64,000 bases of DNA from Pseudopedobacter sp037968815 (GTDB taxonomy: Bacteria > Bacteroidota > Bacteroidia > Sphingobacteriales > Sphingobacteriaceae). Below, one piece after another: positions 27,031 through 36,484 of the stretch. The notes below the pieces were generated by a model. It worked only from the letters and a program-made list of their open reading frames with translations. It had not been told where the DNA came from and ran no database searches. The first letter of the stretch is position 1. Every line of letters begins with the position of its first letter. The stretch spans positions 124,001-188,000 of the forward strand of contig JBBKWF010000018.1 of the NCBI GenBank assembly GCA_037968815.1. Direction: 5' to 3'. Both the position numbers and the translations under genes were made by a program.

Positions 27031-28068
27031 ATGAATTGTATGAATAAAAGTAATTATGACCGTCGAAATTTTCTTAAAACGTCAGCTATTGCTGGTGCTG
27101 GAGTAGGACTATCAGGACTTATTAATCCTGTTTTTTCAAAACCTCTTTCTAGTATAAAAACAGGTAAAAGAGTTGGTATAATCGGGTTGGATACTTCACA
27201 CGCAGTAGCATTTACTAAAGCATTGAATGCTAGCAATGTCGATCCGGCTTATTTGGGATATAAAGTTGTTGCTACGTATCCAAAAGGGAGCTTAGATATA
27301 AAGACAAGTGTAGATAGAATTCCGGGCTACACAAAAGCAGTTGAAGAATTAGGGGTTGAAATTGTTTCATCAATTGATGAATTGTTAAAGAAGGTGGACG
27401 TTGTGTTTTTAGAGACCAACGACGGACGCAGACACCTTGAACAAGCGCTTCCGGTATTAAAGGCAGGTAAAAAACTTTTTATTGATAAACCAATAGCCGC
27501 ATCTCTCAAAGATGCAACTGCTATTTTTAATGCGTCAGAAAAGTATAAAACTCCTTTGTTTTCATCCTCATCATTAAGGTACATTGATGGCCTTGCCGAA
27601 GTAAAACAAGGTGCCATTGGAAAAGTTTTAGGTGCACAAACTTATAGTCCTGCTCTTTTTGAAAGTACCCATCCAGACTTCTTTTGGTACGGAATCCACG
27701 GAATAGAGATGTTGTTTGCTGTCATGGGCATAGGGTGCGAAAAAGTAACTAGAGTTCATAGCGAAGATTATGATATAGTGACGGGAGTCTGGGAAGATGG
27801 TAGAATTGGCACTTTCAGAGGTAACAGAGCTGGTAAAAAAGGCTATGGGCTTACTGTTTTCGGTGAAAAGGATATTATTTATCTTGATAAATTCAATGGG
27901 TACAATCCTCTACTTAAAGAGATAGTTAATTTTTTCGATACTGGTGTTGTACCTGTAGACCCTAAAGAAACAATAGAAATATGTGCGTTTATGGAAGCGG
28001 CAGACGAAAGCAGGCGAGCGAATGGCGCAAGTATAGAAATGAAAAATATTTACGATAAACTTAAATAA
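27031..28068 (+). CDS. Gfo/Idh/MocA-family oxidoreductase, Tat-exported (paralogue A)
   Basis: A 345-residue protein with a Tat signal (DRRNFLKTSAIAGAG), Rossmann stretch RVGIIGLDTSHAVAFTK and catalytic-type DKP motif (FIDKPIAAS). The first ATG is at 27031, and a second at 27040 is equally possible. It is very similar over its whole length to the protein at 32383, roughly three residues in four identical by eye, so the two arose by a recent duplication. The substrate stretch FWYGIHGIEMLFAVMG is shared. It probably acts on a glycan fragment in the periplasm. Confidence 0.82.
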   Translation: MNCMNKSNYDRRNFLKTSAIAGAGVGLSGLINPVFSKPLSSIKTGKRVGIIGLDTSHAVAFTKALNASNVDPAYLGYKVVATYPKGSLDIKTSVDRIPGYTKAVEELGVEIVSSIDELLKKVDVVFLETNDGRRHLEQALPVLKAGKKLFIDKPIAASLKDATAIFNASEKYKTPLFSSSSLRYIDGLAEVKQGAIGKVLGAQTYSPALFESTHPDFFWYGIHGIEMLFAVMGIGCEKVTRVHSEDYDIVTGVWEDGRIGTFRGNRAGKKGYGLTVFGEKDIIYLDKFNGYNPLLKEIVNFFDTGVVPVDPKETIEICAFMEAADESRRANGASIEMKNIYDKLK

Positions 28069-28070
28069 TC

Positions 28071-29438
28071 ATGTCCGAAGAAATGAAAGAATCGAAAGAG
28101 AATTCACGTAGAAAATTTATAAAAAACGCTACAACCGGTGCAGCAGCGATAACTTTTGGAGGGATACTACCGGGTTTTAGTGCTAAGAGCTATGCCAGTA
28201 TATTAGGATCCAATGAGCGCATAAAAGTGGGCATGATAGGCGTTAATGCCAGAGGGTTGGCATTAGCAAAAAACTTTTCTTTGCAACCAAATTGTGAGGT
28301 TACTTACGTATGCGATGTGGATAGTAATGCTGCCAGTAAATGTGTTGGTGTAGTTGAGAAAAACCAGAAAAAGAGACCAAAGGCCGAGGGTGATTTCCGA
28401 AAAGCCTTGGAAGACAGGAGTCTTGATGCGGTGGTAATCGCTACCCCTGACCACTGGCATGCACCAGCTGCAATATTAGCCTCTAAGGCCGGGAAACATG
28501 TTTACCTGGAGAAACCATGTAGTCATAATCCTCATGAAGGGGAGCTTTTGATTGCTGCGGTAAATAAGTATAAAAATGTAATCCAAATGGGTAACCAGCG
28601 TCGTTCTTGGCCCAATATCGTCGCCGGTATAAAAGAGTTGCACAATGGCGTTATCGGCAAACCCTATTTTGCAAAAACTTGGTATACTAACAATAGGGCA
28701 TCCATAGGAGTAGGAAAGTTAGCGCCTACTCCTGCAGAACTTAACTTTGATTTATGGCAAGGACCAGCTCCGAGAGTAGATTACAAAGATAATATCCTGC
28801 ATTACAACTGGCATTGGTTCTGGCACTGGGGAACCGGAGAAGCATTAAATAATGGGACCCATTTTGTTGATATCGCTCGTTGGGGGCTCGGTGTAGATTA
28901 CCCTACAAAGGTAAGTTCAAATGGTGGAAGGTATAGATATAATGATGATTGGGAGACTCCTGATACACAGGTGATTAATATGGAATTTGCTGACAAATCA
29001 ACAATTACCTGGGAAGGCAGAAGCTGTAATGGAGCACCGATAGAAGGTTCTACCGTTGGGGTAATATTTTATGCCGAAAAAGGGTCTTTGATGATTGATG
29101 GTGGCAATTCTTATAAAATATTTGATTTAAAGGGAAAACTAGTAAAAGAAATTGCTAACGATGTTAAAGTTGATACCGGAAGCTTAACTAATCCGTCACA
29201 AACTTTAGATTCTTTCCACATCCAAAACTTTTTTGATGCCATTAAAAAAGGAAGTACACTAAATTCTGATATTATCAGTGGACATCAAAGTACGTTATTG
29301 GTACAATTGGGTAATATAGCTCAAAGAACAGGAATGAGTTTGAAAACAAACCCTTTGAACGGCCGTATTTTAGATAATCCGGAGGCGATGAAACTGTGGA
29401 GTAGAACTTACCAACCGGGATGGGAACCAACCGTTTAG
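28071..29438 (+). CDS. Gfo/Idh/MocA-family oxidoreductase, Tat-exported, EKP type
   Basis: A 455-residue protein with Tat signal (SRRKFIKNATTGAAA), Rossmann stretch VGMIGVNARGLALAKNF, full EKP motif (YLEKPCSHNPHEG) and an active-site histidine region (YNWHWFWHWGTGEALNNG, THFVDIARWGLG). This is the long subgroup common in Bacteroidota and Planctomycetota, whose members include periplasmic glycoside dehydrogenases. It starts two bases after the previous oxidoreductase and is followed by the FucP-type transporter, so all three are probably one transcript. Confidence 0.85.
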   Translation: MSEEMKESKENSRRKFIKNATTGAAAITFGGILPGFSAKSYASILGSNERIKVGMIGVNARGLALAKNFSLQPNCEVTYVCDVDSNAASKCVGVVEKNQKKRPKAEGDFRKALEDRSLDAVVIATPDHWHAPAAILASKAGKHVYLEKPCSHNPHEGELLIAAVNKYKNVIQMGNQRRSWPNIVAGIKELHNGVIGKPYFAKTWYTNNRASIGVGKLAPTPAELNFDLWQGPAPRVDYKDNILHYNWHWFWHWGTGEALNNGTHFVDIARWGLGVDYPTKVSSNGGRYRYNDDWETPDTQVINMEFADKSTITWEGRSCNGAPIEGSTVGVIFYAEKGSLMIDGGNSYKIFDLKGKLVKEIANDVKVDTGSLTNPSQTLDSFHIQNFFDAIKKGSTLNSDIISGHQSTLLVQLGNIAQRTGMSLKTNPLNGRILDNPEAMKLWSRTYQPGWEPTV

Positions 29439-29459
29439 TTAGACTTTTTAAATATAATT

Positions 29460-30779
29460 ATGAAAAAAAATATTGTATCAGTAGATGTAAGTTCTTTAAG
29501 TAAACGAGATACCACAATTTCAATACTTATAGTTGGGGTGTTGTTTTTTATTTTCGGCTTTGTAAGTTGGATAAATGCGATACTTATTCCTTACTTTAAA
29601 ATTGCTTGTGAGCTTACAAATTTTCAATCGTATCTGGTTGCTTTTGCATTCTATATCTCTTATTTGGTAATGTCAGTGCCATCTTCATTCCTTTTAAAGG
29701 CTGTAGGTTTTAAGCGAGGCATGATGTTCGGCTTTTGGACAATGGCTGTGGGCGCATTTCTTTTTGTGCCGGCGGCGTATTTGCGTACTTATGAGATTTT
29801 CCTTTTAGGACTATTTATATTAGGTTCTGGTTTAGCCATTCTACAAACCGCAGCTAATCCTTACATTACTATTTTAGGACCTCAGGAACGAGCGGCACAG
29901 CGAATCAGTATCATGGGTATCTGCAATAAAGCAGCAGGTATTTTAGCGCCACTATTGTTTGCAGCGGTAATCTTGCGCTCTACCGATAGCGAGTTGTTTA
30001 AGCAGATTCCCTTAATGGGCGAAGCAGAAAAAAATGCAGTACTTGATGAGCTGATTAGGCGTGTAATGATTCCTTATGCTTGCGTTGGTGCGGTACTTTT
30101 TGGTTTAGGAATTTTTGTACGGTATTCGCCTTTGCCAGAAATTGACACTGAACATGAAAGTGAGGAACTTGCAACGGCCAACTCTGACAAAACCAGTATT
30201 TTTCAGTTTCCGCACCTTATACTTGGTGCAGTAGCAATTTTTCTTCACGTGGGTACGCAAGTAATCGCTATTGATACCATTATTGGTTATGCAGGTTCAA
30301 TGAACATTCAGTTGATGGAGGCTAAAGTCTTCCCGTCTTATACCCTTTTTCTTACAATTTGTGGTTATCTGCTAGGGATTGTCACAATTCCTCGTTTTAT
30401 CAGCCAAGCAAATGCCTTACGGGTTTGCACATTGTTAGGCTTAGTTTTTACATTATGCATCATTTTTGCAAAAGGCAATATCACATTTTTAGGTCATACC
30501 GCTGATTTATCAATTTGGTTTATAGTATTATTAGGTTTTGCTAATTCTCTAGTATGGGCAGGTATTTGGCCTTTAGCTTTAGACGGGCTAGGTAGGTTTA
30601 CCAAATTAGGTGCTTCTATCATGATTATGGGTCTTTGTGGAAACGCTGTTTTACCCTTAGTATACGGTTATTTTGCTGATACCGCAGGCTTAAGAAATGC
30701 TTATTGGGTATTATTCCCATGTTATGTATATCTGGTTTTTTATGCTGTAAAAGGTCATAAGTTAAGAAGCTGGAGATAA
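29460..30779 (+). CDS. FucP/NagP-type MFS sugar:proton symporter
   Basis: A 439-residue, 12-helix transporter of the FHS family (FucP, GluP, NagP). Characteristic stretches are FFIFGFVSWINAILIPYFKIACELTNFQ in helix 1, GLAILQTAANPYITILGP, and ERAAQRISIMGICNKAAGI. It imports a monosaccharide across the inner membrane. The presence of nagA, a NagB-like gene and GH20 in the window favours an N-acetylhexosamine, but L-fucose or another hexose cannot be excluded. It is encoded 21 bases after an exported oxidoreductase. Confidence 0.85.
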   Translation: MKKNIVSVDVSSLSKRDTTISILIVGVLFFIFGFVSWINAILIPYFKIACELTNFQSYLVAFAFYISYLVMSVPSSFLLKAVGFKRGMMFGFWTMAVGAFLFVPAAYLRTYEIFLLGLFILGSGLAILQTAANPYITILGPQERAAQRISIMGICNKAAGILAPLLFAAVILRSTDSELFKQIPLMGEAEKNAVLDELIRRVMIPYACVGAVLFGLGIFVRYSPLPEIDTEHESEELATANSDKTSIFQFPHLILGAVAIFLHVGTQVIAIDTIIGYAGSMNIQLMEAKVFPSYTLFLTICGYLLGIVTIPRFISQANALRVCTLLGLVFTLCIIFAKGNITFLGHTADLSIWFIVLLGFANSLVWAGIWPLALDGLGRFTKLGASIMIMGLCGNAVLPLVYGYFADTAGLRNAYWVLFPCYVYLVFYAVKGHKLRSWR

Positions 30780-30848
30780 AAAAGGCTATTAATACCTACG
30801 TTTTATTTCTTTATAAAACAATAAATTACTGGTAAAAGGAATTAAAAT

Positions 30849-32240
30849 ATGTTAGAAGTTTTATTAAAACAACTTGTGGGATACACATTTGTAGCAATGG
30901 TGTTTTTATCAGCATGTTCAAATGATGGGAAAAGAAATGATACCATCACAGGTGATGTTAAACTCATCACTTTAGATCCTGGACATTTCCATGCAGCCTT
31001 GATTCAGAAATCAATGTTAAGTGGAGTAAACGATTCGGTATTTGTTTATGCGCCCAAAGGTAAAGAAGTACAGGCTCATTTAGGATTAGTTGAAAAATTT
31101 AATAACCGGACGGAAGACCCGACAAACTGGAAGGAAGAGGTGTACATCGGTGAAGATTATTTTTCTAAAATGTTAGAAGAGAAAAAGGGGAATGTGGTGA
31201 TTTTAGCGGGTAATAATAAGCAGAAAACTAAATATATAGTAAAGTCTGTTAACGCAGGGTTTAATGTTTTAGCAGATAAACCTATGGCTATTAATATGGC
31301 AGGTTTTAGTCAGTTGGAGAAATCATTTGAGACTGCTAATAAAAACAAGGTCTTGTTGTACGATATCATGACGGAGCGTTACAATATTATTAATATTCTG
31401 CAAAAAGAAATTATGGCTATGAATGGGGTTTTTGGAGACTTAGAGAAAGGAACTGAAAAACAACCAGCTATTATTAAAGAAAGCGTCCATCATTTTTACA
31501 AGAATGTTTCAGGTGCTCCTCTTATTCGTCCTGTTTGGTATTATGATGTAGCACAAGAGGGTAATGGTCTGGTAGATGTAACCACTCATATGGTAGATAT
31601 TATACAATGGACCTGTTTTCCAGAGATTGCGTTGAACTATAATGATGATATAAAAATGCTCCACGCCAAAAGATGGAAAACACCAATTACGTTGGCACAA
31701 TATAAAAGTTCGACCAATGCACATGAGTTTCCTTCATATCTTTCTAAAGATGTAAAAAATGGCGTTTTGAATGTTTACGCTAATGGAGAAATGAATTACA
31801 CAATTAAGGGTGTACATACAAAGGTTTCCGTAATGTGGAATTTTGAAGCGCCTAAAGGTGGTGGAGACACTCATTATTCATTAATGCGTGGAACAAATGC
31901 AAGTCTAATAGTTAAGCAAGGAAAAGAAGAAGGTTATAAGCCATCTCTGTTTATTTCTCCAATTGATAATAGCAAGGAATATAATAACATACTCCAGAGA
32001 AATTTTGATAAACTGAAAAAGAAATTTCCCGGGATTGAGCTTTATAACAAGGGGGATTTATGGCAAATTATAATACCAGATAATTATAATCACGGACATG
32101 AAAGCCAATTTGCTGAAGTTGCCAATAAGTTTCTTTTTTATCTAAAAGAAGGTAATATGCCAGTCTGGGAAGTTCCAAATATGTTGGCGAAATACTATAC
32201 TACTACCAAAGCGCTTGAAGTAGCTTTAAGCGAAAAATGA
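30849..32240 (+). CDS. Gfo/Idh/MocA-type lipoprotein with putative oxidoreductase C-terminal domain
   Basis: A 463-residue protein with a lipoprotein signal (lipobox FLSAC, Cys at about residue 23), so it is anchored in a membrane on the periplasmic or surface side. The N-terminal NAD-binding half carries VKLITLDPGHFHAALIQ and a DKP motif (VLADKPMAINM). The C-terminal half contains the long domain typical of this subgroup (GLVDVTTHMVDIIQWTCFP, KVSVMWNFEAPKGGGDTHYSLMRGT). It is the only lipid-anchored member of the eight oxidoreductases here. Substrate unknown. Confidence 0.8.
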   Translation: MLEVLLKQLVGYTFVAMVFLSACSNDGKRNDTITGDVKLITLDPGHFHAALIQKSMLSGVNDSVFVYAPKGKEVQAHLGLVEKFNNRTEDPTNWKEEVYIGEDYFSKMLEEKKGNVVILAGNNKQKTKYIVKSVNAGFNVLADKPMAINMAGFSQLEKSFETANKNKVLLYDIMTERYNIINILQKEIMAMNGVFGDLEKGTEKQPAIIKESVHHFYKNVSGAPLIRPVWYYDVAQEGNGLVDVTTHMVDIIQWTCFPEIALNYNDDIKMLHAKRWKTPITLAQYKSSTNAHEFPSYLSKDVKNGVLNVYANGEMNYTIKGVHTKVSVMWNFEAPKGGGDTHYSLMRGTNASLIVKQGKEEGYKPSLFISPIDNSKEYNNILQRNFDKLKKKFPGIELYNKGDLWQIIIPDNYNHGHESQFAEVANKFLFYLKEGNMPVWEVPNMLAKYYTTTKALEVALSEK

Positions 32241-32382
32241 TTATATAAACTATTTTTTAAAGAATATTAATTTAGCAACTGGTGTAATTTGTCAGATAGT
32301 CGAACTCTAAATAAAAGGCTTTCTAATACTAAAGAAGGATGCTCAGGTTACATTTCTGGATATTTGAAAATCAAAAAATAAA

Positions 32383-33411
32383 ATGAATAAAGACCGTCAA
32401 GGAAGAAGAAATTTTATTAGAATGGCAGCGGTTGCGGGTGCTGGAATTGGGTTTTCTGGGTTTATTCCGCCATTATCCGCATCGGCCGCTCTAAATGTGC
32501 CTAAAGGAAAAAGAGTAGGTATAATTGGTTTAGATACATCACATGCGGTAGCTTTTACTAAGGTTTTAAATGCTGTTGATGCAGATCCTGTATACTCGGG
32601 CTATAAAGTGGTGGCCGCATATCCTCAGGGTAGTTTAGATATTAAAATAAGTGTTGATCGGACTCCAGGTTTCACAAAAGATGTTCAGAATTTGGGAGTA
32701 GAGATTGTGTCTTCTATTTCCGATTTGCTTAAAAAGGTTGATGTTGTTTTATTAGAAACAAATGACGGCAGAAGACATTTAGAACAAGCGCTTCCTGTAT
32801 TAAAAGCAGGAAAAAGGCTGTTTATTGATAAGCCAATTGCAGCGTCATTAAAAGATGCCAAAAGTATTTTCGAAGCTTCAGAAAAGTATAATGTTCCATT
32901 ATTTTCATCCTCATCTTTAAGATATATGGATGGTATGGAGGAAGCTAGACAAGGCTCCATAGGAAAAGTACTTGGAGCTCAGTCTTATAGTCCAGCAATT
33001 TTAGAAAGTACCCACCCCGATCTCTTTTGGTACGGAATTCATGGAGTCGAAATGTTATTCGCTGTTATGGGGACTGGTTGTATGGAAGTTAGCCGGACAC
33101 ATACAGAACATTACGATGTAGTAACCGGGGTTTGGGACGACGGCAGAATTGGGACATTTAGAGGTAATAGATTCGGCAAGAAAGGTTACGGCCTAACGGT
33201 TTTTGGTGAAAAGGATATTGTGTCACTTAATAAATATCAGGGATATAATGCACTCCTAAAACAAATGGTTATGTTTTTCGATACAGGTATTGTACCGGTA
33301 CAGCCCGCTGAGACTTTAGAAATCTGTGCTTTTATAGAAGCTGCTGATGAAAGTAAGAAAAACAATGGCGCCAAAGTGGCAATGAAAACAATTTTTGATA
33401 GACTTAACTAA
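32383..33411 (+). CDS. Gfo/Idh/MocA-family oxidoreductase, Tat-exported (paralogue B)
   Basis: A 342-residue near-copy of the protein at 27031, with Tat signal (GRRNFIRMAAVAGAG), the same RVGIIGLDTSHAVAFTK stretch, DKP motif and FWYGIHGVEMLFAVMG stretch. Differences are spread evenly, as expected for a duplication older than the last few mutations but not ancient. The C-terminal remnant at 50511-50663 belongs to the same subgroup, so this gene has been copied at least twice. It has 142 bases of leader with no recognised operator site. Confidence 0.82.
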   Translation: MNKDRQGRRNFIRMAAVAGAGIGFSGFIPPLSASAALNVPKGKRVGIIGLDTSHAVAFTKVLNAVDADPVYSGYKVVAAYPQGSLDIKISVDRTPGFTKDVQNLGVEIVSSISDLLKKVDVVLLETNDGRRHLEQALPVLKAGKRLFIDKPIAASLKDAKSIFEASEKYNVPLFSSSSLRYMDGMEEARQGSIGKVLGAQSYSPAILESTHPDLFWYGIHGVEMLFAVMGTGCMEVSRTHTEHYDVVTGVWDDGRIGTFRGNRFGKKGYGLTVFGEKDIVSLNKYQGYNALLKQMVMFFDTGIVPVQPAETLEICAFIEAADESKKNNGAKVAMKTIFDRLN

Positions 33412-33519
33412 GGGTTGATTTAGGTAAGTAATCTGGAGCTGAGAAAATTGTTTCAATATGCCTCATTCTATTGATAAAGAATATGGTGTCGTATTAAATA
33501 CTAATATATAAGAGATAGA

Positions 33520-34167
33520 ATGAAAATAATTACGAGTTATGTACTCCCAAACGATACTCCCATTGAAGATACAGATGCTGTATCAACATATATGGATAAT
33601 ATGGAACGCCAAGATTTGACAAACACATCGTGGCCAAATTATTTGAGTACCGTGGAGGCTAATTTCTCTATTGGTCATAAATCCGAGTGGTTGTTTATAA
33701 AGTTTCGGGTGAAGGAGGCAAACCTTAAAGTGAAAACCAGTACTATTAATGGTCCTGTTAATAAAGATAACTGTGTGGAGTTCTTTGTGAAATTTCCTAA
33801 TCAGCAAGAGTATTATAATTTGGAATTTAATTGTTTAGGTGTCGGAAAGGTAGCTTATGGAAAAGAGAGGTTAGGTCGGGAATTTCTGAGTGAAAGTTAT
33901 ATTAAAGATATTAAAATAGATTTCCAGTTGAAATATCAAAACACAGAAACAATCAATCCTTTAAAGTGGGAAATATTAATGATGATACCCGCAAAACTTT
34001 TTTGCTTCAGCAATATTAAAAGCTTTATCGGGATAAATATAAATGCCAACTTTTATAAATGTGGGGATGATTTGCCGGATGCTCATTTCCTGACATGGAA
34101 TGCTATAGAAACAGCCGAGCCTGATTTTCACCAACCCAATTTCTTTGGTGAAGTAAAACTAACTTAA
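33520..34167 (+). CDS. Family-9-like carbohydrate-binding protein, no signal peptide
   Basis: A 215-residue protein of the CBM9-like beta-sandwich type, recognisable from LSTVEANFSIGHKSEWLFIKFRVKE, NKDNCVEFFVKF, YNLEFNCLGVGKVAYG, FIGININANFYKCGD and DAHFLTWNAIETAEPDFHQP. Such domains normally bind sugars outside the cell, but this protein starts with MKIITSYVLPNDT and has no signal peptide, so it should stay in the cytoplasm. It precedes an NRAMP-related transporter by 26 bases and is probably co-transcribed with the 34-37.5 kb genes. An intracellular sugar-binding or sugar-modifying role is inferred. Confidence 0.7.
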   Translation: MKIITSYVLPNDTPIEDTDAVSTYMDNMERQDLTNTSWPNYLSTVEANFSIGHKSEWLFIKFRVKEANLKVKTSTINGPVNKDNCVEFFVKFPNQQEYYNLEFNCLGVGKVAYGKERLGREFLSESYIKDIKIDFQLKYQNTETINPLKWEILMMIPAKLFCFSNIKSFIGININANFYKCGDDLPDAHFLTWNAIETAEPDFHQPNFFGEVKLT

Positions 34168-34193
34168 AATAAAATCAGTAATCTAGCATATCT

Positions 34194-35444
34194 ATGGAGA
34201 AGGAAAACATTCATCAAACTAGTAAGGGTAAGGCAAGTAATAAGTTATACTCTTGGCTTCTTTCTTTAGGTCCCGGCCTAATTACTGCGGCATTAGTTTT
34301 TGGTCCAAGTAAAATCACTATTACTTCCAAAATGGGAGCAGATTACGGTTCTTCTTTATTGTGGGTTGTTGTTTTGGCGATAGTTTTTATGCTGGTATTC
34401 ACTCGGATGAGTGCAAGAATCGGAAAATCCTCTAAGCTGTCTCTGCTTACATTAATTAAACAAAAATTTGGCAACAGAGTAGCAGTTTTAATTGGAATCG
34501 GGATATTTTTGGTAACTGCATCATTTCAGGCAGGCAACTCCATAGGAGTTGGAATTGCGGTGGCAGAAGCTACGGGAACAAATCCTGTTTGGTGGATAAT
34601 TTTGTTTAATCTGCTCGGGATCTCACTTCTTTTCTTCAGTTCTTTTTATAAGGTATTGGAGAAATTAATGATTGTCCTAATCGCGATTATGTTATTTTCA
34701 TTTTTAACCACATTGTTTATGGTTAAACCTAATGTGGCGGAAACAATGCGTGGCTTTATCCCCAGTTTACCTGATAAGTCTATTACCCTTGTTATTGCTT
34801 TCATTGCTTCATGCTTTTCTATAGTTGGGGCATTTTATCAATGTTATCTCGTACAGGAAAGAACCAAACTGATAGGTGACGTTGCCGATAATGAAAACTC
34901 CTCTAATAAAAGTACAGTAGGGATTATTATTTTAGGCGTAATGGGTGCTATAGTAATGATTTGTAGTGCAACCGTTTTGCAACCAATAGGTGTAAAAGTA
35001 ACGAGTGCGTCCGAAATGGCTAAAATTTTAGAGCCATTATTTGGGAGTTATGCTTTAACACTTTTTTTTATCGGATTGTTTGGAGCTTCCTTTTCATCAT
35101 TGGTAGGTAACGCAACTGTTGGAGGAACATTGCTTGGTGATGCATTAGGATATAAAGATGGACTAAACTCAATCCCTATAAAACTGTTTATAGCATTGGT
35201 GATGATAGTTGGTGCATCAGTGGCAGTTATTTTTGGGAAACTTCCTTTACAGCTTATTATTCTTGCACAAAGTATTACTATTTTTTTAGTTCCATTTATT
35301 GGAGTATCCCTTTATTTTATCGCAAATGACGAAAAGATTATGGGTAGATTAAAAAACAATGCTTTTTCAAAAATAATGGGTCTTTTAGGTTTGTTGCTCT
35401 TAGTAGGTTTGGCTATAAGTAGTTTGCTTTCAATAATAGGATAG
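34194..35444 (+). CDS. NRAMP-related transporter lacking the metal-binding motifs
   Basis: A 416-residue protein with about 11 hydrophobic helices. The start aligns with NRAMP transporters (LGPGLITAALVFGPSKITIT..GADYGSSLLWVVV). At the helix-1 position where NRAMP proteins carry DPGN it reads GPSK, and the helix-6 MPH motif is absent (IVGAFYQCYLVQE). These residues bind the manganese or iron ion, so divalent metal transport in the standard way is unlikely. It sits between a carbohydrate-binding protein and two sugar-metabolism enzymes and is probably an organic-substrate or other cation transporter. That is inference. Confidence 0.75.
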   Translation: MEKENIHQTSKGKASNKLYSWLLSLGPGLITAALVFGPSKITITSKMGADYGSSLLWVVVLAIVFMLVFTRMSARIGKSSKLSLLTLIKQKFGNRVAVLIGIGIFLVTASFQAGNSIGVGIAVAEATGTNPVWWIILFNLLGISLLFFSSFYKVLEKLMIVLIAIMLFSFLTTLFMVKPNVAETMRGFIPSLPDKSITLVIAFIASCFSIVGAFYQCYLVQERTKLIGDVADNENSSNKSTVGIIILGVMGAIVMICSATVLQPIGVKVTSASEMAKILEPLFGSYALTLFFIGLFGASFSSLVGNATVGGTLLGDALGYKDGLNSIPIKLFIALVMIVGASVAVIFGKLPLQLIILAQSITIFLVPFIGVSLYFIANDEKIMGRLKNNAFSKIMGLLGLLLLVGLAISSLLSIIG

Positions 35445-35467
35445 ATTAATTAGATAATATACAATAA

Positions 35468-36484
35468 ATGAATGACTTATTAGAACTTGAAAGACGTTTA
35501 ACTCAACCAAGTGATGCATTAGTAAATGATGTAAAAAAGATAGACGGTGATATTATTATTTTAGGTATCGGTGGCAAAATGGGCCCTAGCTTAGGTAAAC
35601 TTTTAGTTGCCGCATGCAAACTTGCTGGGGTAAGTAAACGGATTATTGGAGCTTCTCGTTTTTCTGATCAAAAATCTAAAATTGAATTAAATGAAGCTGG
35701 TCTTGAAACCATTGCGGTTGATCTTTTAAATGATGATGAATTGCAAAGTTTACCAGATGTTAAAAATGTAATTTATCTTGCTGGAAATAAGTTCGGAACA
35801 AACGGAAACGAAGGTTTTACTTGGGCAATGAATGCGTATTTACCTGGAAGGGTTGCTGAGAAGTACAAACATTCAAACATAGTCGCATTCTCATCCGGAA
35901 ATGTACTGCCATTTGTGAAACTTTCTGAAGGAGGTGTTTGTGAGCGCACAATACCACAACCAGTTGGAGAGTATGCTCAATCATGCTTAGGGAGGGAAAG
36001 AATTTTTGAATATTTTTCTAAACAAAACAATACCCCTACATTAATTTACCGTTTAAATTATGCAGTCGATTTTCGTTACGGTGTGGTAATGGAAATAGCT
36101 AAGGCTGTTTTAGCAGGTAAAGAAATTGATTTACGAACACAAAATGTGAATGTAATATGGCAGGGAGATGCAAATGAGATCGCCATAAGATCATTATTGC
36201 ATTGCACTTCACCAGCTAAAATTTTAAATGTAACCGGACCAGAAACATTATCTGTTAAATGGATAGCAAATGAATTTGGCGAAATATTTAAAAAGACCCC
36301 TAATTTTATATTTGAATCAGAAGGATCGGCTCTGTTAAACAATGCTGCAGAATGCCATAAATTATTTGGTTACCCTAAAGTTACCATTAAAGAAATAATA
36401 GATATTACTTCAATTTGGTTACAAAATGATGGCGATGAATTTGGTAAAGAGACACATTTTCAAGAAAGAGGAGGGAAATTTTAA
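35468..36484 (+). CDS. NAD-dependent epimerase/dehydratase-family protein
   Basis: A 338-residue extended SDR. The N-terminal Rossmann region reads DIIILGIGGKMGPSLGKLL, so the usual GxxGxxG is shifted to GIGGKMGPSLG. VIYLAGNKFGTNG corresponds to the strand-4 region and FSSGNVLPF to the catalytic Ser region. The conserved YxxxK is not obvious (GEYAQSCLGRERI has Tyr with Arg/Glu at the later positions), so the chemistry may be unusual. It overlaps the next gene by one base (TAATG), so the two are translationally coupled and probably act on the same sugar acid or keto sugar. Confidence 0.75.
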   Translation: MNDLLELERRLTQPSDALVNDVKKIDGDIIILGIGGKMGPSLGKLLVAACKLAGVSKRIIGASRFSDQKSKIELNEAGLETIAVDLLNDDELQSLPDVKNVIYLAGNKFGTNGNEGFTWAMNAYLPGRVAEKYKHSNIVAFSSGNVLPFVKLSEGGVCERTIPQPVGEYAQSCLGRERIFEYFSKQNNTPTLIYRLNYAVDFRYGVVMEIAKAVLAGKEIDLRTQNVNVIWQGDANEIAIRSLLHCTSPAKILNVTGPETLSVKWIANEFGEIFKKTPNFIFESEGSALLNNAAECHKLFGYPKVTIKEIIDITSIWLQNDGDEFGKETHFQERGGKF

